Source: Paenibacillus agaridevorans (GTDB lineage Bacteria; Bacillota; Bacilli; Paenibacillales; Paenibacillaceae). Taken from it: a stretch of DNA of 37,445 bases. The notes below the pieces were generated by a model, which saw only the letters and a program-made list of their open reading frames with translations, did not search any database and was not told where the DNA came from. Positions 23,380 to 30,973 of the stretch are shown here, in pieces. Numbering within the stretch: the stretch's first letter is position 1; every line of letters begins with the position of its first letter. The stretch is from the NCBI RefSeq assembly GCF_003112455.1, contig NZ_BDQX01000054.1:1-37445 (forward strand). Direction: 5' to 3'. The translations under genes and the position numbers were made by a program.

Positions 23380-24285
23380 TTACTCCGCCAACCAAGCGTC
23401 GACTTTATCGCCGTTAGCCTCGACCCAAGCTTTCGCAGCGTCCTCTGGCGATGCGCCTTCGACGATGTCGATCATGACCGCGGCCATATCGTCCGGCGAC
23501 CAGTTGAATTTGTCGAGGAACGCATAGGCTTCGGGCTGCGCGTCCTTAAGGCCGTTACGAACGACCGTATGAATCTGCTCGTCCTGGCCGTAGACACCAT
23601 TTGGATCCTCAAGATATTTTAAGTCCATTTTGGCGAACTTCCAGTGAGGCGTCCAGCCCGTCACGATGATAGGCTCTTCTTTCTTGTACGCGCTCTCCAG
23701 CGCCTGTGTCATGGCAGCGGAGGAGCTCTCCAGCAGCGTCCACTTGTCCTTCAGTCCATACTGCTCTAGCACGTCTTCGGTCTTCATCATGAGGCCGGCG
23801 CCCGGCTCGATTCCGGTAATGGTGTATTTGACGCCATCGCCGACAGTTGCGTCCGTTGCGAGTTCCTCGATGCTGTTAACATCCATGTAAGCCGGAACGA
23901 CAAGGCCGAGCTTCGTACCTTCCAGGTTTGGACCCAGATCCTCCAGCTTGCCTTCGTTGTCGGCGAGATACGATTCATGCGTGGTCGGCAGCCATGCGGC
24001 TACCATAGCATCTGCGCTGCCGTCCGCAATTCCGGTCCACATAGGTCCCGCGTCGACTTGGAGCATATCTACTTTGTAGCCCAGTTTGGTCTCCAGCACT
24101 TCCTTCACGACATGCGTACTCGCGATTTCGGAATCCCAAGCGACGTAAGCAAGCTTGATTTCTTTTTTGGCATTCGAAGCGCCGTCTCCGGACCCTCCGC
24201 CATTGTCTCCATTGTTCGCTCCGCAGCCTGCCAGCAGCGCGACCGACATGGCGACCGCCGCGAATACATTCCATTTCTTCTTCAT
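23380..24285 (-). CDS. opuAC: Glycine betaine ABC transporter, substrate-binding lipoprotein
   Basis: This 301-residue lipoprotein binds glycine betaine or a related osmoprotectant outside the membrane. The signal peptide (MKKKWNVFAAVAMSVALLAG) ends in the lipobox LLAGC, then a Gly/Asn/Ser-rich linker. The OpuAC domain shows the KLAYVAWDSEIAS start, MWTGIADGSADAMVAAWLP and GWTPHWKF, whose Trp residues fit the aromatic cage that holds the quaternary ammonium group. GGGAG lies 10 bases before ATG 24285. It is the last gene of a three-gene minus-strand set (ATPase, permease, binding protein), 34 bases after the permease stop. Confidence 0.93.
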   Translation of the reverse strand: MKKKWNVFAAVAMSVALLAGCGANNGDNGGGSGDGASNAKKEIKLAYVAWDSEIASTHVVKEVLETKLGYKVDMLQVDAGPMWTGIADGSADAMVAAWLPTTHESYLADNEGKLEDLGPNLEGTKLGLVVPAYMDVNSIEELATDATVGDGVKYTITGIEPGAGLMMKTEDVLEQYGLKDKWTLLESSSAAMTQALESAYKKEEPIIVTGWTPHWKFAKMDLKYLEDPNGVYGQDEQIHTVVRNGLKDAQPEAYAFLDKFNWSPDDMAAVMIDIVEGASPEDAAKAWVEANGDKVDAWLAE

Positions 24286-24319
24286 AGAACCAACACTCCC
24301 TTTTCTATAATAAAATATT

Positions 24320-25153
24320 TTATGCCTTGGAACGTTTGATCACCTGTTGGGTTAAACGATCCAGTATAATGGCCAAAATAACGATAGCAAGCCCGGCCTC
24401 GAAGCCAATTCCAGTCTTTACCTGCGTTACAGCCCGGTAGACCGTAGCGCCGACGCCTTGCGCGCCGACCATGGATGCGATAACGACCATGGACAGAGAT
24501 AACATAATGGTCTGATTCACGCCCGCCATTATTGTAGGCAATGCGATGGGGAGTTGAAGCTTGATCAGCTTCTGTCCCGGAGTCGAACCGAACGCGTCGG
24601 CTGCTTCCACGAGCTCGGCCGGGACCTGCCGGATGCCGAGATTGGTTAGGCGAATCGTAGGCGGAATCGCAAAGATAATCGACGATATAACGCCTGGCAC
24701 AACGCCGAGGCTAAAGAACGTAACCGCGGGCAGAAGATACACGAATGCGGGCATCGTTTGCATAAAGTCCAGCACCGGAGTGATCACTCGTTGCAGCCCG
24801 TTGTAGCGGGCAATCAGAATGCCGATCGGTATGCCGATAAGGATGGAGATGAACGCGGCGGTCAGCACGAGCGACAACGTCTGCATCGTCTGGCTCCAGA
24901 GCTGCAGATTGTCGATAATGAGCAAGCCGATCGCGGTGAACACGCCCATCTTCCACTTGCCGATGTACCAGGCGAGTGCTGAGAAGATGATAATAACTGC
25001 AAGTGTTGGCAGCCAGTCCAGCGCGTTGTTCAACCCTTCGACGGTTCCTCCGATGATCAGCTTAATGAAGTCGAACAGCGGACTGAGATTGTTCTCGAGC
25101 CATTCCTCGAGCGTCTCGATCCAGTCTGAAAGAGGAATTTTAGGCAGATTCAT
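24320..25153 (-). CDS. opuAB: Glycine betaine ABC transporter, permease
   Basis: The 277-residue inner-membrane subunit of the OpuA/ProU type begins with a hydrophilic N-terminal tail (LPKIPLSDWIETLEEWLENN) and then shows about six helices. The EAA loop that contacts the ATPase is AELVEAADAFGSTPGQKLIK, followed by LQLPIALPTIMAG. ATG 25153 has GGAGGAG six bases upstream and overlaps the end of the ATPase gene by 14 bases, showing co-translation. The C-terminal segment FEAGLAIVILAIILDRLTQ closes the transport domain. Confidence 0.94.
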   Translation of the reverse strand: MNLPKIPLSDWIETLEEWLENNLSPLFDFIKLIIGGTVEGLNNALDWLPTLAVIIIFSALAWYIGKWKMGVFTAIGLLIIDNLQLWSQTMQTLSLVLTAAFISILIGIPIGILIARYNGLQRVITPVLDFMQTMPAFVYLLPAVTFFSLGVVPGVISSIIFAIPPTIRLTNLGIRQVPAELVEAADAFGSTPGQKLIKLQLPIALPTIMAGVNQTIMLSLSMVVIASMVGAQGVGATVYRAVTQVKTGIGFEAGLAIVILAIILDRLTQQVIKRSKA

Positions 25154-26357
25154 GGTTATCTCCTCCCTCCGTCACGACATTGGTATTGCCCGCAAGCGCT
25201 GCGAGAACGGCTCCCTTGATCACGACGCCCTTTAAGCGGCCATTATCGTCCGTTACTGCGACCGGTAGCCTGATATTGCCCATCAATTCGAACAATTCAT
25301 TGAGTACGGCATCCGGCGAGACAATCGGAATATCCTCTCGCATAAGAGTATCCTCGAGCTTCAAGTTCTCCTTGATGGCGCGGGCTGCATCATCCGCCGT
25401 GACGATGCCGAGCAGCTTCATCGACTTGTCTACGGCATACAAGCTGGAGACGCCGCGTTCGCGCATAAATTGCAATGCGACGCGAGGACCTTTGTCGAGT
25501 GTAATCGTCTCGGCCTTCTCCATGACGTGAGAGGCAGTGAGCACCTTCGACAGGTCGACATCTTCGACGAACCGCTCCACGTATTCGTTGGCGGGCTGCA
25601 TCAAAATATCCTCCGGCGTGCCGATCTGTACGATACGGCCATCCTTCATTAATGCAATGCGATCGCCGATACGCAAGGCTTCGTCGAGATCATGCGTAAT
25701 GAAGATAATGGTCTTCTTCATCTGGCTCTGCAGCTCCAGAAGCTCATCCTGCATATCTTTGCGGATGAGTGGATCCAGTGCGCTGAACGCTTCGTCCATG
25801 AGAAGAATGTCAGGATCGTTGGCGAGTCCGCGCGCCAGTCCGACACGCTGCTGCATGCCGCCGCTAAGCTGTTCGGGATAGCTGTCTTCCCAGCCCTTTA
25901 GGCCGACAAGTTCCAATGAGCGCATTGCCATTTCCTTGCGTTCCTTCTTCACGATGCCCTGCACCTCCAGTCCGTACTCTGCGTTGCGCAGCACGGTTCT
26001 ATGAGGGAACAGCGCGAATTTCTGGAACACCATGCCAATGTTCTTGCGACGGAAATCGCGGAGCTGCTCCGCGTTCATCTTCATGACATCCTGTCCCGAG
26101 AACAGCAGTTGTCCCGCTGTTGGCTCGATCAGTCTATTGAGGAGCCTCACGAGCGTCGACTTGCCGCTTCCCGAGAGCCCCATGATCACAAAGATTTCTC
26201 CTTCTTCAATAGAGAATTCCGCTTGATTGACGCCGACGGTCAGCTTAGTTTCCGCTAATATTTTGTCCTTCGACCAGCCTTTATCGAGCAGCGGAATGGC
26301 CTTCTTCGGATCATTGCCGAATATTTTCGTCAGCTTCCTGGCTTCTATAATGGCCAT
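25140..26357 (-). CDS. opuAA: Glycine betaine ABC transporter, ATP-binding subunit with CBS domains
   Basis: The ATPase has 405 residues from ATG 26357, which has AAGGGGG upstream; the longer frame to 26405 has no site. The family insert before the Walker A (NDPKKAIPLLDKGWSKDKIL) is typical of ProV/OpuAA. GLSGSGKST (Walker A), the LSGGMQQRV signature and LLMDEAFSALDPL (Walker B) are intact, and THDLDEAL holds the switch histidine. The last 120 residues hold tandem CBS domains that sense ionic strength in OpuA-type transporters. It is first in the operon and is divergent from the GbsR-like regulator 250 bases away. Confidence 0.95.
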   Translation of the reverse strand: MAIIEARKLTKIFGNDPKKAIPLLDKGWSKDKILAETKLTVGVNQAEFSIEEGEIFVIMGLSGSGKSTLVRLLNRLIEPTAGQLLFSGQDVMKMNAEQLRDFRRKNIGMVFQKFALFPHRTVLRNAEYGLEVQGIVKKERKEMAMRSLELVGLKGWEDSYPEQLSGGMQQRVGLARGLANDPDILLMDEAFSALDPLIRKDMQDELLELQSQMKKTIIFITHDLDEALRIGDRIALMKDGRIVQIGTPEDILMQPANEYVERFVEDVDLSKVLTASHVMEKAETITLDKGPRVALQFMRERGVSSLYAVDKSMKLLGIVTADDAARAIKENLKLEDTLMREDIPIVSPDAVLNELFELMGNIRLPVAVTDDNGRLKGVVIKGAVLAALAGNTNVVTEGGDNHESA

Positions 26358-26449
26358 GTTTGTACGCCCCCTTCCAAGGTTTCCGGTAAAAAATCGACTC
26401 CTCAAGTGTATCTGGATAAAGTTGTTATGGTCAAAGACGCTGAGGCTTC

Positions 26450-26496
26450 GTATACTTTGTACAGTTTTAACTTTACGTACTATACATACCGTATAC
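26450..26496. promoter_or_regulatory. gbsR-like promoter and GTATAC operator-like boxes
   Basis: Plus-strand promoter TTGTAC (26457-26462), 18 bases, TATACA (26481-26486), which would make a long leader for the regulator at 26608. Self-complementary GTATAC occurs at 26450-26455 and 26491-26496, framing the promoter. The site is shared with the divergent opuA operon, so a repressor could close both promoters. Confidence 0.5.
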
Positions 26497-26607
26497 TCCG
26501 GATAACGCCAAATTCCGCCTTAAAGACCTCCTTTACATAGATTAGGTTGTGTGCTTCAATATCGTTAGAGGTTTTGACAGGCGCTGCCGCTCCTTGGGAG
26601 GGATAAC

Positions 26608-27165
26608 ATGAATGAATTAGCAGCCATTACGGATGAACAACGCGCGAAGCTGCTCGGAACGCGCAGACGCGTGGTGGAATCGATCGGTAAAAACATGGAT
26701 TTATACGGCATTACGTTATCCATTGGCCATTTATATGGAAATATGTATTTTAATCAGGAGCCCGCTACACTGGACGAGATGAGCGAAACGATGGGCATGA
26801 GCAAGACGTCGATGAGCACTGGCATGCGTACTCTGCATGATCTCAAGATGATCAATAAGGTGTGGGGCAAGGGTTCCAGGAAAGATCTGTACGAGGTGGA
26901 ACCAGACTGGCATCAGAACTTCGCGGACTTCTTTTCTATCAAGTGGCGCAAGGCGGTTGAGCAGAACATGAACGTTATGCAGCGGTCGCTGAAGGATATA
27001 GGGGCAATGATGGAGCAATACGAGGACGACGAAGCTTTTATGAAGCTGCTTCTAAACGACAAGGGCAAGATCGAGGAGGCGCTGAGCTATTATCGCTGGC
27101 TGGACAGGCTCATCGACTCGTTCGAATCCGGCGAGATTTATAATTTCATTCCGAGAGAACAATAG
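26608..27165 (+). CDS. GbsR-type MarR-like regulator of osmoprotectant uptake
   Basis: The 185-residue protein matches GbsR/OpcR, DNA-binding repressors related to MarR that respond to choline or other osmoprotectants. The opening (RRRVVESIGKNMDLYGITLS, IGHLYGNMYF) and the winged-helix segment DEMSETMGMSKTSMSTGMRT, then VWGKGSRKDLYEVE, follow the family pattern; the C-terminal helical tail DRLIDSFESGEIYNFIPRE is typical. ATG 26608 has GGGAGGG six bases upstream. It is divergent from opuAA-AB-AC, so opuA is the likely target. I cannot decide between GbsR and OpcR orthology. Confidence 0.9.
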   Translation: MNELAAITDEQRAKLLGTRRRVVESIGKNMDLYGITLSIGHLYGNMYFNQEPATLDEMSETMGMSKTSMSTGMRTLHDLKMINKVWGKGSRKDLYEVEPDWHQNFADFFSIKWRKAVEQNMNVMQRSLKDIGAMMEQYEDDEAFMKLLLNDKGKIEEALSYYRWLDRLIDSFESGEIYNFIPREQ

Positions 27166-27179
27166 ACGTTAAAAAGATG

Positions 27180-27210
27180 GCCGCGGGAAGCTCCCGCGGT
27201 TATTTTGTTT
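27180..27210 (+). terminator. Intrinsic terminator of the GbsR-like gene
   Basis: CCGCGGGA pairs with TCCCGCGG on a 3-base loop, followed by TTATTTTG. Confidence 0.82.
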
Positions 27211-27286
27211 GTTCGCGGGTTATGGTACGCTACATGTACAAACTTGGATTTTACGAAATTTAACAGGAAAGGGTCGGAAAATAACC

Positions 27287-28534
27287 GTGAACAATAGGAA
27301 CATGACGCCGCTGCCGCTAATGGATCGGCCAACATCGCCGATGCTGATCCGCGATGGACAACTCGTGCTCGCGGACCGTGTCATTAAAGGCTCCGTTGGA
27401 ATTGTCGATGGGCGGATTACGGACATTTTGGAGGAAGAGGATCGGGGAGCTGGCATTGCGCCGACTGCGGCCTCGTTCCTGGATCGGTACCCCGAAGCGG
27501 AAGTCGTTGATGCCGAAGGGAATTTCGTGCTGCCGGGACTCATCGACATCCATTGCGACGCCATCGAGAAGGAGGTCCAGCCGCGCCCCAATACTCTGTT
27601 CCCGCTGGAGATGGCGCTTATGGAGTTCGAGCGGAAGCTGCCATTGCATGGGATAACGACGATGTATCATTCGTTGTCGCTCGGGGTAGGACTAAGCTTG
27701 CGGGGCGATCATTATTTAACTGGCATGGTGGATCTGATCGGACGGTACAACGAGCGTCGCTCCATGATCCGGAATTTGATTCACTTGCGGTTTGAGATCT
27801 CGCATCATGCCGGCTTGCCCATTGCGGAACGTTATGTGGAGGAAGGCGCCATCCATTATTTATCGTTTATGGATCACTCCCCCGGGAGCGGACAATATCG
27901 CAAGCCTGGCTCCTTCGAACGATATGTAATGAAAAATCAGGGTGTCACGATGGATGAGGTGCAGACGATCGTAGAGGAGCTGGCGGAGCGTCGCAAAAGC
28001 GTGGATACCGACCGTCTTAAGAAGCTCGGCGAACTGGCGCGATCACGCGGCATTGGCGTCGCTTCGCATGACGACGATACGCCGGAGCAGGTGAATCGAT
28101 CATATTCGCTTGGCGCGAATGTGAGCGAATTTCCCATCACGTTGGAGACCGCGCAGTATGCGGTGACTCGAGGAATGCGCGTATGCGTTGGCGCGCCGAA
28201 CATCGTTCGCGGTGTCTCGCACGACGGCAACCTAAGTGCATCGGAAGCGATCCGTCTAGGGGCGGCCGATATTATTTGCTCGGACTATCATCCTTCTTCG
28301 TTGCTAACGGCGATCTTCAAGCTGGCAGACGAAGGGACGGCCGATCTGCCCGCCGCTGTTCGTATGGCTTCCCTGCATCCGGCGCAAGCGATGTCGGCAG
28401 ACAGTCGGATAGGGTCCATCGAGCGTGACAAATCGGCCGATCTCATCATCGTTGGCCGGTATGAAGGAATGCCGTGGGTTACCGATACGATTGTGGGCGG
28501 AGTTAGAGTATATCGTTCCTCCGTCCGATATTAA
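27287..28534 (+). CDS. phnM: PhnM-like alpha-D-ribose 1-methylphosphonate 5-triphosphate diphosphatase
   Basis: PhnM is an amidohydrolase-fold enzyme that removes pyrophosphate from the ribose-phosphonate triphosphate in C-P lyase phosphonate use. Seen are the metal-site strand LPGLIDIHCDAIEKEVQPRP, the FERKLPLHGITTMYHSLSLG segment, SFMDHSPGSGQY, GVASHDDDTPEQV (second metal His/Asp) and CSDYHPSSLLTAIF, all in PhnM order. The start is uncertain: GTG 27287 or ATG 27302; AAAGGG lies about 15 bases before the GTG. The longer frame to 27209 begins inside the preceding terminator. No phnG-L gene is adjacent in the window, so this copy is an orphan that may act with a phn operon elsewhere or on another substrate. 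Length is about 415 residues. Confidence 0.9.
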   Translation: MNNRNMTPLPLMDRPTSPMLIRDGQLVLADRVIKGSVGIVDGRITDILEEEDRGAGIAPTAASFLDRYPEAEVVDAEGNFVLPGLIDIHCDAIEKEVQPRPNTLFPLEMALMEFERKLPLHGITTMYHSLSLGVGLSLRGDHYLTGMVDLIGRYNERRSMIRNLIHLRFEISHHAGLPIAERYVEEGAIHYLSFMDHSPGSGQYRKPGSFERYVMKNQGVTMDEVQTIVEELAERRKSVDTDRLKKLGELARSRGIGVASHDDDTPEQVNRSYSLGANVSEFPITLETAQYAVTRGMRVCVGAPNIVRGVSHDGNLSASEAIRLGAADIICSDYHPSSLLTAIFKLADEGTADLPAAVRMASLHPAQAMSADSRIGSIERDKSADLIIVGRYEGMPWVTDTIVGGVRVYRSSVRY

Positions 28535-28537
28535 TGC

Positions 28538-28786
28538 TTAAGAGGGCGAAGGATTCGCAGCTGCATTGCCCGTGTCGCCATGCAGATGCTGGTATATGGC
28601 ATTGACCAGATGAGATTGCTCGTTCTCGCTGGACTGCTTCCAGACCATCTCGAATAGTACGCCGAGACCGGGCAGCGCCTTCTCGTCATGGTCGACCGAT
28701 CCTTCAATCACCTCTGCCAGCTGCTCCTTGGAATTATCTTGCACACGATTGACAATGGCTTGTCGCAAGTCGATTATCGGATTCAT
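28538..28786 (-). CDS. sspI: Small acid-soluble spore protein SspI
   Basis: SspI is a minor DNA-independent spore protein made in the forespore. The 82-residue frame starts at ATG 28786 (MNPIIDLRQAIVNRVQ), which has GGGAGG eight bases upstream. The core DNSKEQLAEVIEGSVDHDEK and LPGLGVLFEMVWKQSSENEQ are the family signature. It is about ten residues longer than the Bacillus subtilis protein, with an Ala/Asn/Ser/Pro tail. It is divergent from the TrmH-family gene, the arrangement familiar from Bacillus where sspI lies beside ysgA and pheST. Its expression should be forespore-specific; I could not define a sigma-G box with confidence. Confidence 0.93.
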   Translation of the reverse strand: MNPIIDLRQAIVNRVQDNSKEQLAEVIEGSVDHDEKALPGLGVLFEMVWKQSSENEQSHLVNAIYQHLHGDTGNAAANPSPS

Positions 28787-28882
28787 TGACAATACCTCCC
28801 GCCTGGATTCATGTTGCTTCCGGTGCACGACTTACTATTCCCTTGCCGCTTGGCCTTCATCCAAGCCAGGATAAGGTTGTGG

Positions 28883-28888
28883 TATACT
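28883..28888 (+). promoter_or_regulatory. Extended -10 promoter of the TrmH-family gene
   Basis: TATACT is preceded by TGG, giving the TGn extended -10 element; the -35 box is poor. It lies 67 bases before the start codon. Confidence 0.45.
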
Positions 28889-28954
28889 GGATGAGATTAA
28901 TCGACGGTGCCATAGGGGCAACCCATTATATGAAGGAATAGGCAGGGAAAGCTA

Positions 28955-29779
28955 ATGACTCATCATAATCGTAATCATAATCGTCATATGCTGATCAGTT
29001 CCGCGCTAAACGACCGGGTCAAAGGCTGGGCAGCGTTGCTGGATAAAAAAAACCGCGATAAATCGGGACTTTTCCTGATCGAAGGCGTCCACCTGATCAA
29101 GGAAGCGTTCCAGTCCGGCGCCGGAGTGCGAACCGTCGTCTACGACGACGAACGCGGATTGCCTGAGGAGCTCGCGGACATCGAGGAGTCGGAGCGGGGG
29201 ATGGATGCCGAATGGAATCGGGCCTCGCGCGCCGTCATGGCCAAGTGCTCCGACACGGACAGTCCTCCTCCGGTATTCGCCGTTTTGGTAAAGCCAAACA
29301 CTGACGCGGAAGCGCTATTTCGCGGTAAAGGCCTTGTTGTCGTGCTGGACGGCTTGCGCGATCCCGGCAATGTCGGCACGATTATCCGGAGCGCGGACGC
29401 GGTAGGCGCGGATGCCGTGCTGCTGGGCAAAGGCAGCGTCGATCTCTTTAACCCCAAAGTCGTGCGCTCCACGATGGGTTCGTTGTTTCATCTCCCGATC
29501 GTGGAGGGAGATCTCACAGAGCTGCTGCCGCTCGCGGGCGATCGGGGCATTAAGCGCGTCGGAACGAGCCTGCAAGCGGATCATAGCTGCTATGGCTACG
29601 ACTGGAAACAACCGACCTGGCTGCTGATGGGCAACGAGTCGAACGGTCTGTCGGCCGCTGTCCGCGAGCTCATGGACGAATCCGTCATTATTCCGATGCG
29701 GGGCCGCGCGGAATCGCTGAACGTGGCAATGGCAACAACCGTATTGTTGTTCGAGGCGGCTAGACAGAGAGAGCTTTAA
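28955..29779 (+). CDS. TrmH/SpoU-family RNA 2'-O-methyltransferase (YsgA-like)
   Basis: This SPOUT methyltransferase uses S-adenosylmethionine to methylate ribose 2'-OH groups of rRNA or tRNA. The 274-residue protein has the substrate-binding domain (VKGWAALLDKKNRDKSGLFL, then IEGVHLIKEAFQSG), the SPOUT motifs VVLDGLRDPGNVGTIIRSAD and GADAVLLGKGSVDLFNPKVVRSTMGS (motifs split here), the LLMGNESNGLS loop and the final IPMRGRAESLNVAMATTVLL. ATG 28955 has AGGGAAAG upstream; a second in-frame ATG at 28988 would drop a His/Asn-rich leader of 11 residues. In Bacillus the relative ysgA precedes pheS-pheT; here pheST do not follow. Confidence 0.92.
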   Translation: MTHHNRNHNRHMLISSALNDRVKGWAALLDKKNRDKSGLFLIEGVHLIKEAFQSGAGVRTVVYDDERGLPEELADIEESERGMDAEWNRASRAVMAKCSDTDSPPPVFAVLVKPNTDAEALFRGKGLVVVLDGLRDPGNVGTIIRSADAVGADAVLLGKGSVDLFNPKVVRSTMGSLFHLPIVEGDLTELLPLAGDRGIKRVGTSLQADHSCYGYDWKQPTWLLMGNESNGLSAAVRELMDESVIIPMRGRAESLNVAMATTVLLFEAARQREL

Positions 29780-29964
29780 AGAGCAAACAATGCCTGTCCA
29801 TCCCCAAAATAACGGTCCCTAAAAGAAGTGGTTTGTCCAATTGACTATCCGCTTATTTATGCTCCCGGTTATCCAACTTTGCATATGCTCGCTGATTATA
29901 AAATAATAGGATCAGGAGCCATCCGCTTCATATAAGGTACCGCAGCAACAAAAGTGTTATTATG

Positions 29965-29970
29965 TATAAT
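29965..29970 (+). promoter_or_regulatory. -10 element before the M50 protease gene
   Basis: Perfect TATAAT, 22 bases before TTG 29993, without an obvious -35 box. Its position argues that translation does not begin at the more upstream GTG 29954. Confidence 0.5.
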
Positions 29971-29992
29971 AACGACTTTTGGGGGTGATGAA

Positions 29993-30697
29993 TTGTTCTC
30001 GTGGTTGCGAGCAGGCGTTATTTTTGTTGTCGTATTGGTGCTGACCCGGTTCATCCCGTTCTCATCCTTCTTTCGGAACGTGAATACGCTGGTTCATGAG
30101 CTTGCGCATGCCGCGGCGGCGCTCGTTCTTCAAGGCAGCGTCATGCATATCCATCTCTTCGCGGACCAAAGCGGAGTGACCTATACGAGATTTCAAGAAG
30201 GCTGGATGATGATTCCGATCGCACTGGCAGGATATATCGGGGCTTCCTTGTTTACCGTTCTGCTCTTCTCCTTGTACGCGAAAGGACGGGTCAAAGCAGG
30301 TCTTATTATCGTGGCTGTGCTGGCCACCGCGGCGCTTGCCTTGTTCGTGCGGAACGGATACGGAGTGGCATGGAGCGCCGGTTTTGCCGCTGTAACGCTC
30401 CTGATTGCTTTGGCTGGGCAGGCATGGCTCATGAAAGGTTATTATTTGCTCATCGCATTTCTGTGCCTCGTTGAATCCGTTGTTTCCTCGCTTGTCATTT
30501 TGTATTTGGCCGTCGTCGACCCGGCTGCCGCAGGCGATGCGGCCAGCTTAAGCGGAACAACCGCCGTTCCGGCTATTGTCTGGGGCCTGATCTTCGTATC
30601 GTTTGCGTTATGGTGCGCCAAGCTGTCGCTTGGCAGCCTGTTTGCAAGAAAAAATGTGGATTCGGGACATGTACAAAGATATGGCGGCAACCTATAG
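29993..30697 (+). CDS. M50-type (M50B-like) membrane metallopeptidase
   Basis: The 234-residue protein has about six hydrophobic segments. The zinc motif HELAH (His35, Glu36, His39) lies within NVNTLVHELAHAAAALVLQG, as expected for M50B family proteins (PF13398-like), which cut or guard substrates within the membrane. The start is TTG 29993 (LFSWLRAGVIF), with GGGGGTG a few bases before it; a TATAAT lies upstream, so the in-frame GTG 29954 is probably too early. No typical sigE-type regulator is adjacent; the gene stands alone between the TrmH gene and a terminator. The second catalytic Asp motif of site-2 proteases was not located with certainty, and the substrate is unknown. Confidence 0.85.
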   Translation: MFSWLRAGVIFVVVLVLTRFIPFSSFFRNVNTLVHELAHAAAALVLQGSVMHIHLFADQSGVTYTRFQEGWMMIPIALAGYIGASLFTVLLFSLYAKGRVKAGLIIVAVLATAALALFVRNGYGVAWSAGFAAVTLLIALAGQAWLMKGYYLLIAFLCLVESVVSSLVILYLAVVDPAAAGDAASLSGTTAVPAIVWGLIFVSFALWCAKLSLGSLFARKNVDSGHVQRYGGNL

Positions 30698-30715
30698 GAG
30701 TGAGAGGGCATCCCG

Positions 30716-30750
30716 GGTCATCGCAGATGGCAGCCGGGGGCCTTTTTTTA
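30716..30750 (+). terminator. Terminator after the M50 gene
   Basis: GGCATCCCGG pairs imperfectly with CCGGGGGCC, followed by seven T residues at 30743-30749. Confidence 0.7.
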
Positions 30751-30754
30751 CCAC

Positions 30755-30862
30755 AATAGAATTTATAAGTTTTCGGGAAATCGAAAACCGAAATTCTATT
30801 TGGCGATAAAAACTTCATCTAAACGCGGTCGCACATCCTCGAAGGACTTCGATAGAAGTTTT
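30755..30862. repeat. Two successive long hairpins upstream of the histidine kinase gene
   Basis: AATAGAATTT (30755-30764) pairs perfectly with AAATTCTATT (30791-30800), with an inner TTTTCG/CGAAAA stem. A second hairpin brings AAAAACTTC (from about 30807) against GAAGTTTTT (ending about 30859). They lie between the preceding terminator and the kinase promoter. Confidence 0.5.
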
Positions 30863-30911
30863 TCTCACTTCGGGTATTCCAAGCAGCTTGGCAACATGGA
30901 AGCGGAGTTCG

Positions 30912-30920
30912 TGGTATAAT
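30912..30920 (+). promoter_or_regulatory. Extended -10 promoter of the YesM/YesN operon
   Basis: TGG-TATAAT (TATAAT at 30915-30920), a perfect -10 box with the TGn extension, 54 bases before the kinase start. No clear -35 box. Confidence 0.6.
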
Positions 30921-30973
30921 ACTGCATTATCGCTCCGGCATCGTGTCGGGCAGCTTCGTTAGGAGGAGCGAAA

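Noticed and set aside
27209..27286. Longer PhnM start at 27209
   Set aside because: That start codon lies inside the terminator of the preceding gene and the added residues do not fit the family.
28900..28950. T-box or tRNA-like element before the TrmH gene
   Set aside because: A short GGTGCC...GGGGCAACC stretch looked suggestive, but neither a T-box antiterminator sequence nor a cloverleaf can be drawn.
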